From: Nephromyces sp. MM_2019
Lineage: Eukaryota; Apicomplexa; Aconoidasida; Nephromycida
Length of the DNA stretch: 11,491 nucleotides
Assembly: GCA_015657535.1 (NCBI GenBank)
Contig: JADHZB010001181.1
Location: 7,111 to 18,601, forward strand
Direction: 5' to 3'
Shown here: piece after piece, positions 1 through 8,361 of the stretch
Position numbering within the stretch: the stretch's first letter is position 1
Layout: the number at the start of each line of letters is the position of its first letter
Translations under genes and position numbers: made by a program
Notes under the pieces: model-generated
Database searches by the model: none
What the model saw: only the letters and a program-made list of their open reading frames with translations
Told to the model about the DNA's origin: nothing

Positions 1-59
1 AAGAAGAGGAAGAAGAGGAAGAAGAGGAAGAAGAGGAAGAAGAGGAAGAAGAGGAAGAA
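1..59. repeat. GAA/GAG tandem repeat, 9-bp unit
   Basis: About six and a half copies of a 9-bp unit (AAGAAGAGG) open the window. On the plus strand one frame reads as a run of glutamate; on the minus strand it is a pyrimidine tract. It sits at the sequence edge, where such repeats often break an assembly. Confidence 0.95.
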
Positions 60-476
60 GCTAAAGAGGCTCAAAAAGATGAAAATCATGATATCAGCGG
101 GTATGCGACACACAACTTCGACGAATACTGCTACATACTGCACGCTTAAGCCATTACACTATCCTCTGCACACTACTATATATGCACTTCTAAGCTCATT
201 TACACGCACATGCATAAAAAAGTTAGCGATAGCTCCATCATTGCGAAGATGACGACGTGTGCGATAGAAAGTTCAAACTGATTTAAATATAAGAAACAAA
301 GCTTCTGTCGTGCACTTAGCAGAAGATGTGGCAGTGTACGTACACCTGAAGACCCCGCTGGAAAAAAAGGGTTACTACAGAAAAAATAACGAAGGCAGCA
401 AGCCTACATGCTATTCAACGTTAAGTGATGAAAACTGCCTAGCAGATACAGTAAAAACACACCCAAATAGACACAC
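60..476. other. Left flank of PWP1, no convincing exon
   Basis: The remaining PWP1 C-terminal exons should lie here or beyond the left edge. I translated the minus strand in all frames and found no segment resembling the last WD repeats. One copy of the TGTA-NN-TACA dyad lies at 335-344. On the plus strand the glutamate run continues as EEAKEAQKDENHDISG and meets a GTATGC donor-like site at 101, which could be chance. Confidence 0.5.
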
Positions 477-527
477 ATAAAACCCTATTAATAGGCCTGA
501 GAAAGAAAGAGAGGGATTGTGCGCCAG
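477..527 (-). CDS. PWP1: PWP1 exon 8, likely
   Basis: 51 nt between TTCTGCAG and GTGTGT, phase 0 both ends, encoding [17 protein letters not shown]. It resembles the start of the next WD repeat (a W-x-P...LLASTDDG-type segment), but the linker expected before it (human MWRFSGQIERV region) is absent, so a small exon may be missed or the boundary may be off. Confidence 0.45.
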
Positions 528-3500
528 CTGCAGAAAACACACACACTCTCTCTCATAAAGCGGCCTCAATGAATGATAGGGATGATCGCATGAGTGGAGA
601 TTTAGTGTATATACACCTTTTCTAGTTACATATTCCGCTGCCTTACATAACTTTGTGGGTCCCGAGCATCAAACACAACGGCAGTTTTATCAAAAGAAGC
701 AGACAAAACAACATTAGGCTCTTTAGTATGCCAGCAGGCGCTCTGTACCTGACGCACACACACAGGATCATGCGGTATAAGATGAATGAGATTGCAAACA
801 TATTGGAAGCTGGCAATTGTCCAATAAACTTAGGCACATACACAAGCAAAGCTACACACACACGCACATACACACGTGCACACACACACGCACATACACA
901 CGTGCTCACACACACGTGCACACACACACGCACATACACACGCACATACACACGTGCACACACACACGCACATACACACGTGCACACACACACGCACATA
1001 CACACGCACATACACACGTGCACACACGCACATACACACACACACGCACATACACGCACATACACACGTGCAAACACACACGCACATACACACGTGCACA
1101 AACACACGCACACACACACGCACGTACACACGTGCACACACACACGCACACACACACACACACACGCACACACACACGCACATGCACACGTGCACACACA
1201 TACGCAAACCCACATAAATACTCACATAGACACGCAAAGACAAACGAGCATACGTACATGCACACGCATACTCAAAAGCCACACAGCTTAACTACACGTA
1301 GGCATATCATACACACACAACAAAACAGTTGTATACATACAAGTTCAAATGGTGCGTGTGTTAGTTCTGTATTCGTAACTAGTGGGCCTCCAACAATGAT
1401 GTAGACCTTCTTTGAATAGAGGATTCGCACGAAAGCACTTGAAAAACTTCGTGATTCTCTATACACAAAATCCTTAAAAATCTCCCTACAGGCACACATA
1501 ATCCCTGAGCCTTTCTCCCTACCAAAACACAAAAACACACCCAATAGAAGAAACAAAGACAAAAAATCAAAAGCAAGCTACAACACACATGCTTACCGCA
1601 TCATTGTGATGAGTATACGTGTACATACACTTGTCCTGAGAGACATCCCATATCTTCACAGTGGCGTCCTGCGAGGCACTGAGCAGCATATTGCTGCAGA
1701 AAAAAACCACAAACACTCACGTTTTAGTCTAAAAGAGATACCAAAACACCAGTTTTAAAGCGAAAATTAGGCATAACATACAAAAAGCGAAAAGCACATA
1801 GAAAATCCCCCTCACACACACACAGTATAAAGTTGATAAAGGCAGTGTACGTACAGCTACCCAAAACTCAAGCCTTAAGAATAAAGAAATCATATAAATT
1901 GCTGTGCAGACGGGATTCACGACTAACACACACGAGAGTGCTAACTCCTGAGAGTAAACCCCTCTCTCTTTCTCGGTGCTTCTCCATGTCTCAGAGACGG
2001 AAACCACACACACAGAAAATCAGCTTCATCAAAGTTTGCGTTTTCATTACCTACTGAAAGAATGTAGATTGAGTGATAAGACAGGGGCTGTGTGTTGCGA
2101 CGTTTCTACAGCAGGAGAAGCTTCGGCACACAAAACCTTCTTCCTCTTCTTTGCCTCTGCCTTCTTCCCCTTCTTCGAGTCATTCGAGTTGCCTGCTGGA
2201 GGCGAAGCATTCTTCTGGCCGAGAGCCCACAGAGGCTCTATACTCGTCATACAATCCAAGTCCCTGAAAAGTGGGTGTTAGGAGAGGCTAAAAAGGTGAA
2301 AGTGGTGTGCGTGTGCGTGTGGGCGTGTGTGTGTTTGTTCTTGTGTGTGCGTGTATGCGATTGTATGTGTGTGTGGGCTCTATCTGTGTGAGTCGGCTTT
2401 ACGTGTGTGCGTGGGATCCATGTCTACATGCGCCTCGGTTCCGTACCTGTGTGTGCGTGGCTTCTTTGCCAAAGAGTACGTGAGCGCATGGTTTCTTTGT
2501 CTAAGTGTGGGTGTGATTTCCTTGCTCCAATGTGTTTGTGTGTGTGTATGCTTAGTTTCTGTGCTGAAAAAGTGGGCCACAACTACCTTCTATACACATA
2601 GCGAAAGAGAAAATTCTTACTCTCCACTAGAAATAGCTGATATTCGATGAGAAAACGTAGAAATCGCTCTTCAAGCAAAATTTACATCCTCTTCTTCATC
2701 CACACAAAACATTCTTGAGAAGCAGGTGATTCTCATGAACTTCGCACACACCAAATTTCAATCTCTGGTTGCATTGAGCCCAAAAAAAGAAGGTTGTTTT
2801 CTCCCTCATTCTGCCTCCACATATACTCCATACAAAGAGGATTGGCTCCAACCTGTTCACACACACAGACATGAGATACACAGGCAGAGATATATCTGTG
2901 TGTTCAAGCTCTTACCCAAGTGTGTGCGTGTTATGCTTAAGCCCTCACTGGCTTCTCACGCGTATAGTTTCGAGGGCTTTATCTTGGTATGCGTGGCTTG
3001 TGATAGGCTTAGACTTGTGGGTCCGTGTGTGTGTGTGCCGTCAGAGCTTTCACCTCGGTATGTGCGGATTTCTCTAGGCTTAACCTTGTGTGTGTGCTCC
3101 CTTAATATCACCCCACTCATCTGTGTACCCCCTCTCACTTTCCCCCTTCTACGCGAAAACCCCCCCCAACTTCACTCCATAAACCCCTCCCCCACCCCAA
3201 CCCCCACTCACCAAATTATCGTGATGGACGTAGAAGCTTCCCCCCTCAGTATCGTAGATGAAGAGCTCCAAGCAGGCTGCATCTTCTTCAATGGAAGTGA
3301 CCACCAAAGGCAAATCAGTTGGGAGTATACGAGAAGCTTCAAAATCTTCAGAATCTTCTTCATACATTGAAGCATCAAAATGAGCAGCTCCTTCTCCATC
3401 ATTCTTCAATGCTGTAAACAAGCCTTCTCCTGTAGGGAAGGGGGGAGTGGGGGGGTATAAGGGGGGGGTGTATATACAGCTGCAGACTAGGAGAGAGATG

Positions 3501-4770
3501 AGAGGGGGAAAGTGCAAAGAAGAGAAGTGAAAGTGCAGAGGCAGTTATGCGAGTAGATGTGCTTCGTTATGACAGACACACAGAGATAAGAACATACATA
3601 GAGGTAAGCCCACACACAGGTGGAAATTTGGAGAACGGAATGCACACACACAACAAGCACGGAAACGAATACCTAAGCACATGCGGATTAATACACCCAT
3701 AAGGATGGGGGCATGCATACGATGACATACACAGACGATTAGAAACACACAAAAATGCACGAGGACACACACATAAGATGACACCCCCACTATGATACAC
3801 ACACGAAGTAACACAACACACACATATGCAAAAAAAACTGTATCCTTAGGAAAGGCTAAAACACGCCATAAGAATATCTTCAGGTAGGCTCACAGTTCTG
3901 TGTAAGCATTCAAAGATGCCCATGAAGCTCATTTCCCAGGCAGACACACAGTAGTTAAGGCGGTTCCAAACTTTATCATTCATTTTACCTTCTTCTTCTT
4001 CTTCATCTTCCCAATCAGAGAAAATTTCTTCTTGCTCATCAGCTTCCCCAGACGAACTGTAAATCGATACAAAAACATTAATGCACACACACAAGAAGGA
4101 AAATCACACACACACACACACACACACATACTAGAACCAAAGCAACAAGAGGCACTCAAGGACACAATGCATCATCATACCCCTTAAAAAAAATCACACA
4201 CACATGTATATAATTAAACACACACAAATATAATCAACGAAAACACACAATCAACCATACGCACACACATATTCAATCAACCACATACACATATAAGCAA
4301 CTACATAAGCTTATTATGAACCTCACACACATCTAATGAACTACACACATGCACATATAACCAACTAAACATACATATTGAAGCACACGCATACATCATA
4401 AACTTCACACACAGATATAGTGAACACCCATAGCGAACCACACATACACACATAATAAACCTTACACACAAACACAGTCAACTGCACACGCACACACTTT
4501 TCTCAACATATATCTGCAATGCAAATTCAGCGAATGAAGCGCTGCAACTTACTCTTCCGAATTTGAAGCTGATTCCTCCACTTTAGAAGAATTCTTGGAA
4601 CTCCACTTATTCTGCTTCTTCTTGTTGTTGATGAGCTTTTTCTCTGGCTTTAAGTCTTCAACGCTGCTGTTATCATCTTCAACTAAGCTTTTGGAATAGA
4701 AATTAGGCTGCTCAGCCAGCAAACCCTTTGGTATCCACTTAACGTAGCTTATTATACACGAAGTTGCCAT
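477..4770 (-). CDS. PWP1: Periodic tryptophan protein 1 (PWP1), WD40 ribosome biogenesis factor, partial at 3' end
   Basis: PWP1 is a nucleolar WD40 protein needed for ribosome biogenesis and, in animals, linked to rDNA chromatin. Eight exons on the minus strand are proposed: 4553-4770, 3989-4056, 3212-3429, 2752-2852, 2051-2263, 1597-1693, 647-748 and, less surely, 477-527. All junctions are GT-AG and every phase matches. Family landmarks appear in order: the N-terminal [10 protein letters not shown] (yeast has an NWVPRG-like start), an acidic stretch, SFYVHHDNL before the propeller, PEIEIW joined to [15 protein letters not shown], a lysine-rich [13 protein letters not shown] loop, [14 protein letters not shown], then [17 protein letters not shown]. 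The start at 4770 is chosen over the upstream in-frame ATG at 4821 because it places the conserved block near the N terminus. About 355 residues are present, against roughly 500 in the human protein as recalled, so the C-terminal WD repeats are missing from the model. Confidence 0.9.
647..748 (-). CDS. PWP1: PWP1 exon 7, WD repeat
   Basis: 102 nt, phase 0 both ends. Encodes [11 protein letters not shown] then [19 protein letters not shown]. It follows HHNDA of exon 6 as human VQTLQFHP, LISGSYDKSVALYDCR follows HTDK. The donor is GTAAGG. Confidence 0.93.
749..1596 (-). other. PWP1 intron 6, large CA/CACGTG array
   Basis: GTAAGC to GCGTCAG, 848 nt. Mostly a compound CA array (about 838-1290). 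The segment at 1391-1500 looked exon-like at first but is not needed, because exon 7 continues the repeat in phase. Confidence 0.8.
838..1290. repeat. Compound (CA)n array with CACGTG units
   Basis: CACACACACGCACATA and CACACGTGCACAC blocks alternate, with about ten copies of the palindrome CACGTG spaced mostly 20-45 bp apart. The long Thr-His and Cys-Val frames across it are translations of the repeat. Confidence 0.95.
1597..1693 (-). CDS. PWP1: PWP1 exon 6, canonical WD repeat
   Basis: 97 nt. Encodes [16 protein letters not shown], a textbook WD40 blade end, then [16 protein letters not shown]. It ends in phase 0 at GTAAGC. A TGTA-CA-TACA dyad (1620-1629) falls inside the coding sequence across Cys-Met-Tyr codons. 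Confidence 0.95.
1694..2050 (-). other. PWP1 intron 5
   Basis: GTAATG to TTCTGCAG. Mixed sequence with short CA runs and one TGTACGTACA dyad at 1846-1855. Confidence 0.75.
2051..2263 (-). CDS. PWP1: PWP1 exon 5, lysine-rich insertion
   Basis: 213 nt. Encodes [15 protein letters not shown], then a serine- and lysine-rich loop ([13 protein letters not shown]), then [13 protein letters not shown]. Human PWP1 has DLDIVDSLEPVFTLG, a KKKKKKGKK loop and TDAVLDLSWNK in the same order. It ends in phase 2 at GTAATG. Confidence 0.93.
2264..2751 (-). other. PWP1 intron 4
   Basis: GTGTGT to TTTTCAG. Plus strand 2290-2560 is a TG-rich diverged minisatellite with TGTGTGCGTGG-like blocks separated by TTC/TTG-rich spacers. 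No exon or dyad was found. Confidence 0.75.
2752..2852 (-). CDS. PWP1: PWP1 exon 4, first WD strand
   Basis: 101 nt, phase 0 in and phase 2 out. It encodes [12 protein letters not shown], then [15 protein letters not shown], ending TG so that the tryptophan is completed by the next exon (IEIW-DLDC). This is equivalent to the human segment running from YPLSVEW to IEVWDLD. The acceptor is GTGAACAG and the donor GTGTGT. Confidence 0.9.
2853..3211 (-). other. PWP1 intron 3 with G-runs at its 5' end
   Basis: GTGAGT to GTGAACAG. The sense strand has several G-runs of four to eight in the first 50 nt, a candidate quadruplex or G-run splicing element. The rest (2890-3130 plus strand) is a diverged TG-rich minisatellite with recurring GGCTTA-type spacers. 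Confidence 0.75.
3212..3429 (-). CDS. PWP1: PWP1 exon 3, conserved YVHHD block
   Basis: 218 nt, phase 1 in and phase 0 out. It encodes [11 protein letters not shown], then an acidic stretch, [20 protein letters not shown] and finally SFYVHHDNL. The order matches human PWP1: a GESLLGL-like segment, a SDNLIV-like strand, an EVHVYN-like strand, then FYVHHD. The donor is GTGAGT. Confidence 0.92.
3430..3988 (-). other. PWP1 intron 2
   Basis: GTAAAA to CCCTACAG. Contains a diverged CA-rich minisatellite (about 3570-3830) and a C-rich polypyrimidine tract (sense strand) before the acceptor. A TGTATATACA dyad at 3469-3478 lies about 40 nt upstream of exon 3. Confidence 0.75.
3989..4056 (-). CDS. PWP1: PWP1 exon 2, acidic
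   Basis: 68 nt, entered in phase 2 after TTTACAG and left in phase 1 at GTAAAA. It encodes an acidic segment ending DWEDEEEEE, at the place where human and yeast PWP1 have their acidic YDLDKYDEE-like region. The frame stays open for about 45 more codons past the donor, but that extension shows no resemblance to PWP1. Confidence 0.78.
4057..4552 (-). other. PWP1 intron 1, CA-rich
   Basis: GTAAGT to TTTACAG. It holds a pure (CA)n run near 4105-4128 and a long diverged CA-rich minisatellite at 4195-4500, in which short TAA/AAC-type spacers separate CACACA blocks. No TGTA-NN-TACA dyad was found. Confidence 0.8.
4553..4770 (-). CDS. PWP1: PWP1 exon 1 (start codon)
   Basis: Begins [16 protein letters not shown], the conserved PWP1 N terminus, and becomes charged (lysine, serine, glutamate). 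It ends in phase 2 at a strong GTAAGT donor (4552-4547). The frame would hit a stop directly if not spliced there. Confidence 0.88.
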
Positions 4771-5974
4771 CTTCACGCTGAAGTTGAAGAGAAAAAGCAA
4801 AGAAAACAGCGATAAAATCATCTTCTACGCATGCAAAGAGGCGGGGAATGCTTAGATGAAGGCATTGGTGATGAATTAAAGTCTTTTACTATGTTATTGC
4901 GGGTATTTTTTGCAATAATGGGGGGTTTTTCTGCATTATTTGGGTGCTTTTTGCATTATTGTGGTGTTTCTATGCACTTTACAGCTTTTTTTCGTCTTCA
5001 TTTCTATCTTTTTTTCCTCATTTTCTACTTATTTTTCTGCAATCTCCCCTTTTCTTATGTTCCCTTCCTCTTGTACAGCATTATCATACAAACACACACA
5101 TATCTAAGGGCGAGTAGGCAACAAGTAGTACAGACTTAGGAAAAGCTTTTAGGTAAAGAAGATACAAAAAGGAAAAATTTTGAAGAAATATAAGACTCCT
5201 TACGACGATATATCGGTGAGAATAGTTTCAATCAGTGCTCTGCTCTTTCCACTATATCTCTGCCTCTTCTCATACTCGTCTTCTTTTCATCAAAATCCCC
5301 TTCTTCTCATAAACATCTCACCCCCCCTAATACACACCCCGTCCTTTATACACCCCCCCAAAAGCGTTTGAAATTTCAAGGAAAAAAGCGAGTATTTTTC
5401 ACTTTGAAACGCAACATTAACGAGGCTCTCATCAGCAGAAAAATATAGAAATTGACGTTTCTCACGTCTTCACAAGGATAATGATACGATTCGCTAATAA
5501 AACAGCGATTTTTTCGTACGAAAAAGGCAAAAATAACGGCATCCTTTTCTATTCTTCCTAATCTTAGCCGTACAAACGACATTCCTCATGACTGGCCAAA
5601 TAAAACCTCTTTCTTTAACAAAATGAAGCGTCTAAAATAGGTGTACTTACACTCCAAGAAGTAGAAAAAAATCAAATTTTCGGGTTTTTACTTTAAAAAA
5701 ATATGAAGATGTATAATGCGAGGGCTTACTTTCAACCACGTGGTAGCCGATTGCCCGAGATAATGGGGTTACCCTGTGGTGTGTGCGTGTACTTTACGCT
5801 GCACAGCGGCAGCCAGAGAGTTAAAAGCAGCAAAAGGCGAAAATTTCACTTATTTCCATCTTTCTATGATTCCAAAGCCGTTATAATGCAAGAAGATGAA
5901 ATTCCATCTGCTGAGGAATAAAACGTCGGAATGCACTCGCAGATTCCTTGAAGATGCGATTTTTGTGAAGAAAA
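4771..5974. other. Upstream region of PWP1, no convincing gene
   Basis: Intergenic DNA between the PWP1 start and the stop of the putative gene to its right, presumably containing the PWP1 promoter and 5' UTR. T-rich on the plus strand at 4900-5080. One TGTACTTACA dyad lies at 5642-5651. A 72-codon plus-strand frame (5703-5921) and a 68-codon minus-strand frame (5376-5582) are not repeat-derived but show no recognisable domain. Confidence 0.5.
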
Positions 5975-6073
5975 TTACGATTTCTGCGGTGCTTTGTGTG
6001 TGATGATAGCTTGAATAGGCTTAGAGGTGTGTTGATGAAGATCTTGCACAAGTTGATCGGTATCGCCGAAGTA
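5975..6073 (-). CDS. Candidate terminal exon of unrecognised gene
   Basis: After ACACACCAG, 32 codons read [16 protein letters not shown] then [16 protein letters not shown] and stop at TAA (5975-5977). Phase 0 entry matches the exon to its right. The composition is typical of protein and unlike the flanking TG repeat. Confidence 0.42.
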   Translation of the reverse strand, partial: YFGDTDQLVQDLHQHTSKPIQAIITHKAPQKS

Positions 6074-7615
6074 CTGGTGTGTGTGCGCGTTGTGTGTAGA
6101 TGTGTGATTGGTTGTGGTGTGTTGTGTGTGCGGGCACGCTATGTCTGTATGTGTGTGTGTTGTGTGTGGATGCGTTGTGTCTCTATGGGTGTGTGTGTGT
6201 GTTGTGTATATCTGTATGTGTGATATAGTGTGTGTGAGCTGAAGGATGTGTACTTGTGTGAGCTGAAGGATGCGTGTGCGCTAAATTCCCCAGATGCTTG
6301 ATGTGTGTGTTCAGTTAGAATGCGTATTTTTGTGTTTTTTTTCTGTATTCCTGCATACCTCCAATTAGTACTGCTGCAACTGTGTGTGCGTATGGGTGTA
6401 TTACTCTAATAAGGAGTATGTGAGTGCGAAAACAAATACACAGATGTGTGTGTGTGTGTGTGTGTGTACACCTTCACGCACAGTTATTCCTTTGGCTATG
6501 GACTGGGGAGTATTAACATGCGGACGAAACTGCAGAAGCTTTCGGGTGGTACAAGGGGGAGCCTCAAAGGCCTCCTTTAGGAAGAAGCTATGCAACGCTG
6601 TGTGTTATCTATTGACGGCATTCATTATTCATTGGGAAAAGAACATTAAACACACACAGGCGCAGCACACACACGCACACACAGGCGCAGCACACACACG
6701 CACACACAGGCGCAGCACACACACGCACACACAGACGCAGCACACACACGCACACACATACGCAGCACACATACGCAGCACACATACACACAACTCGAAC
6801 ATAACCATCACTAGATGCACCTACATACGCACATACGCAAACAAGCGACACACACACGCAGCACACACACGCAGCACACACACGCAGCACACACACGCAG
6901 CACACACACGCAACTCAAACATGACCGTGATATTCAGATGCAGCTGCATACACACACACGCACACACATAAACATGCGGTAGCGTAGTGAGGCGCACAAG
7001 TGCCGGGATTAGTATACGCAGAGATGTAAATTTGTCGAGATGTACACACACACCGACTTCAAGAAATAGCCACACACCCCAATAGGCGCACACGCACACA
7101 GGCTCCTCAGCTTACAATATGATCATCATATTCTAGTGAGATAATCTTGCGCCACACACATCGAGGGTACTCAGAGGAGAATACTAGCTAAGAGGTCTGC
7201 GTATAAAGCTAAGCTTCACTCCATGTGCTGGAAGTGTATGTACAGCCCCAACCGCAATAAGATGAAGATGAATTTTACCTAAAGATGGGAAGGATGGGAT
7301 TCATGCGACGCATCCGCAGTGTTATTACTTAACTATGAGAAAGCGAAGCTTCAGAGTTTCTTAGCTTCCTAGTCATCTAAAGCTAAGGAGCATCAGCTCT
7401 CCAACCGCTTTTTTGCTGCACACACACTCTCTAGAGGCTTCAGAAAGATCTACACACACACCTCATGCATCAAGGAGAATCCCCGCTACTACAAAAGCTC
7501 TCAACAAAGAGATACCTTCCCATGATTGCCATGTGAAGTAGCTGCTTAGACGTGGACGTACACTGCTGTAAAAGCATAAAAACATACGAAATTCCCCCGT
7601 AAACGAGAATCTTTA

Positions 7616-7685
<70 letters not shown>

Positions 7686-7864
7686 GTGTGTGTGTGTGTG
7701 TGTGCGTGTTTTTACGTGTGTGTGTGTTTGTGTGTGTGTGTATATAGCTGTCGAAATCGCATACAAAAGGCACTCGTCTGCTGCACATTCAGAGGCTCTA
7801 GTGTGCCAATTTTTACTCGATCAACGTATTTTTTCCGGTCTTTACCATGCAGAAAAATAAAAAT
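5975..7864 (-). CDS. Putative multi-exon gene, product not recognised
   Basis: Several minus-strand segments read as ordinary protein rather than repeat and are bounded by GT-AG signals: 7787-7864, 7516-7565, 7116-7187, 6470-6574 and 5975-6073 with a stop. The last three can be joined in phase 0 throughout. The path from the second to the third exon is unclear: the next in-phase segment (7373-7415, [14 protein letters not shown]) meets a TGA with no good donor. Orientation and position fit a third gene in tandem with CysRS and PWP1. No motif lets me name it. Individual exons could be chance frames. Confidence 0.35.
6075..6469. repeat. TG-rich diverged repeat and (TG)n
   Basis: Plus strand TG-rich blocks (6080-6235) with a short duplicated TGTGTGAGCTGAAGGATG segment near 6231-6271, then a pure (TG)n run near 6445-6467. 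It would be the last intron of the putative middle gene. Confidence 0.8.
6470..6574 (-). CDS. Candidate exon of unrecognised gene
   Basis: Reads [18 protein letters not shown] then [17 protein letters not shown], phase 0 at both ends (acceptor CTTCTTCCTAAAG, donor GTACAC, or GTGCGT at 6481). It abuts a (TG)n run (plus strand 6445-6467). Confidence 0.4.
6650..6970. repeat. CA-based minisatellites, 25-bp and 13-bp units, with duplicated flank
   Basis: About four copies of a 25-bp unit (GCGCAG plus CA blocks) occupy 6650-6770. Five or so copies of a 13-bp unit (CACACACACGCAG) occupy 6848-6911. A non-repeat segment beginning CAACTCGAACATAACC (about 6791) recurs as CAACTCAAACATGACC (about 6910), followed each time by an AGATGCA...CATAC stretch, so a larger module was duplicated. 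Confidence 0.9.
7116..7187 (-). CDS. Candidate exon of unrecognised gene
   Basis: Reads [20 protein letters not shown] then DDHI and ends in phase 0 at GTAAGC, a strong donor. The acceptor is TCTTAG, or a second AG 4 nt downstream. Confidence 0.4.
7235..7460. other. Stretch between candidate exons
   Basis: Mixed sequence with a TGTATGTACA dyad at 7235-7244, a GTAAAA donor-like site after a short in-frame NPILPIF segment (about 7280-7310, minus) and the [14 protein letters not shown] segment. No secure exon. Confidence 0.35.
7516..7565 (-). CDS. Candidate exon of unrecognised gene
   Basis: Acceptor GCTTTTACAG is followed by [16 protein letters not shown], ending in phase 2 at GTATCT. Phase matches a following segment after TGTGTGCAG (7415 leftward). 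Confidence 0.35.
7617..7739. repeat. (TG)n microsatellite, interrupted
   Basis: Over 100 bp of TG dinucleotides with occasional CG interruptions. The Cys-Val and His-Thr frames over it are artefacts. Confidence 0.97.
7787..7864 (-). CDS. Candidate exon of unrecognised gene
   Basis: Follows TATGTCAG and reads [16 protein letters not shown], then [10 protein letters not shown], to a possible GTGCAG donor. The frame stays open for [15 protein letters not shown] into the CA repeat, so the 3' boundary is uncertain. Two tiny in-phase candidates lie upstream at 8176-8201 (DFFHGNYA) and 8109-8123 (PELIN). Confidence 0.35.
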
Positions 7865-7914
7865 CTGACATAGCATTGTTTTATTTCAGGAAAAAAAAAA
7901 TCACAAACATGCGA

Positions 7915-8050
7915 CAAAATCGAAAATAGGTGAAGTGGAGGGAGAAGGAGAGGGGAGAAGAGGAGGGAGAACGAAGGGAAGGCGTGGGAGCAGAAGAGGC
8001 AAAAGAAGAGGGAGAAGAAAAGGGAGAAATCAGTAAAAAAAGACAAAGAA
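7915..8050. repeat. Homopurine/homopyrimidine tract
   Basis: Plus strand is almost entirely A and G (GGAGAA, AGGGAG and GAAAAG blocks) for over 100 bp. It could form triplex structures or act as a long polypyrimidine tract on the transcribed minus-strand RNA. Confidence 0.85.
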
Positions 8051-8341
8051 ACCCTTAAAAACACCACAAAAACATTCCAAATACCACAAAAACGAGACGA
8101 GCTCATACGTTTATCAGTTCAGGCTGTAATGAAGCAAAAATTGCGTCTTGTGTGCGAAAAATTACTCGCACACACTGCATAATTGCCGTGAAAAAAATCG
8201 GCTACAAGAACAATAGAGAAGATCTTGCTTCATAGGCTCACAAGGCAGTGCCAGTGTGTGGCTGCAAGAAATAGACGATAATCTGAAAGGCTTCTTCCCA
8301 TCATATAACGAGAAATTCAAACAAAAAACTAGACGGATTCT

Positions 8342-8361
8342 TCGGGTGTATGTACACCCGA
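8342..8361. repeat. Best copy of the TGTA-NN-TACA dyad
   Basis: TCGGGTGTATGTACACCCGA: 9-bp arms that are exact reverse complements around a TG centre. One of 14 copies of the core in this window. Confidence 0.9.

Noticed and set aside
838..1290. Regularly spaced repeat resembling a CRISPR array
   Set aside because: Units are simple CA microsatellite without unique spacers, in a eukaryotic intron.
643..1291. Long Thr-His and Cys-Val reading frames on both strands
   Set aside because: Six-frame translation of CA/TG repeat. Only 647-748 minus is real coding sequence.
1391..1500. Minus-strand segment with WD-like reading (NPLFK, YIIVGG in different frames)
   Set aside because: Exon 6 joins in phase to the clear WD exon at 748-647, so no exon is needed here, and the two suggestive strings are in different frames.
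3545..3830. Minus-strand Cys/Val/Leu-rich frames
   Set aside because: Translation of the diverged CA repeat in PWP1 intron 2.
5376..5582. 68-codon minus-strand frame starting MSFVRLRLGRIEKD
   Set aside because: No family recognised and AT-rich low-information C-terminal half; cannot be separated from a chance frame.
5703..5921. 72-codon plus-strand frame starting MKMYNARAYFQPRG
   Set aside because: Not repeat-derived and has an ATG, but no domain, no neighbouring exons on that strand and no recognisable family. Left unannotated rather than called.
6485..6580. Plus-strand reading [20 protein letters not shown] to a stop
   Set aside because: Lies opposite the candidate minus-strand exon 6470-6574, which fits a phase-consistent chain. 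Both cannot readily be coding.
7470..7868. Cys-Val and His-Thr frames
   Set aside because: Products of the (TG)n run at 7617-7739.
7813..8106. 97-codon minus-strand frame rich in Phe, Ser and Leu
   Set aside because: Translation of the homopyrimidine complement of the purine tract, overlapping a better candidate exon in another frame.
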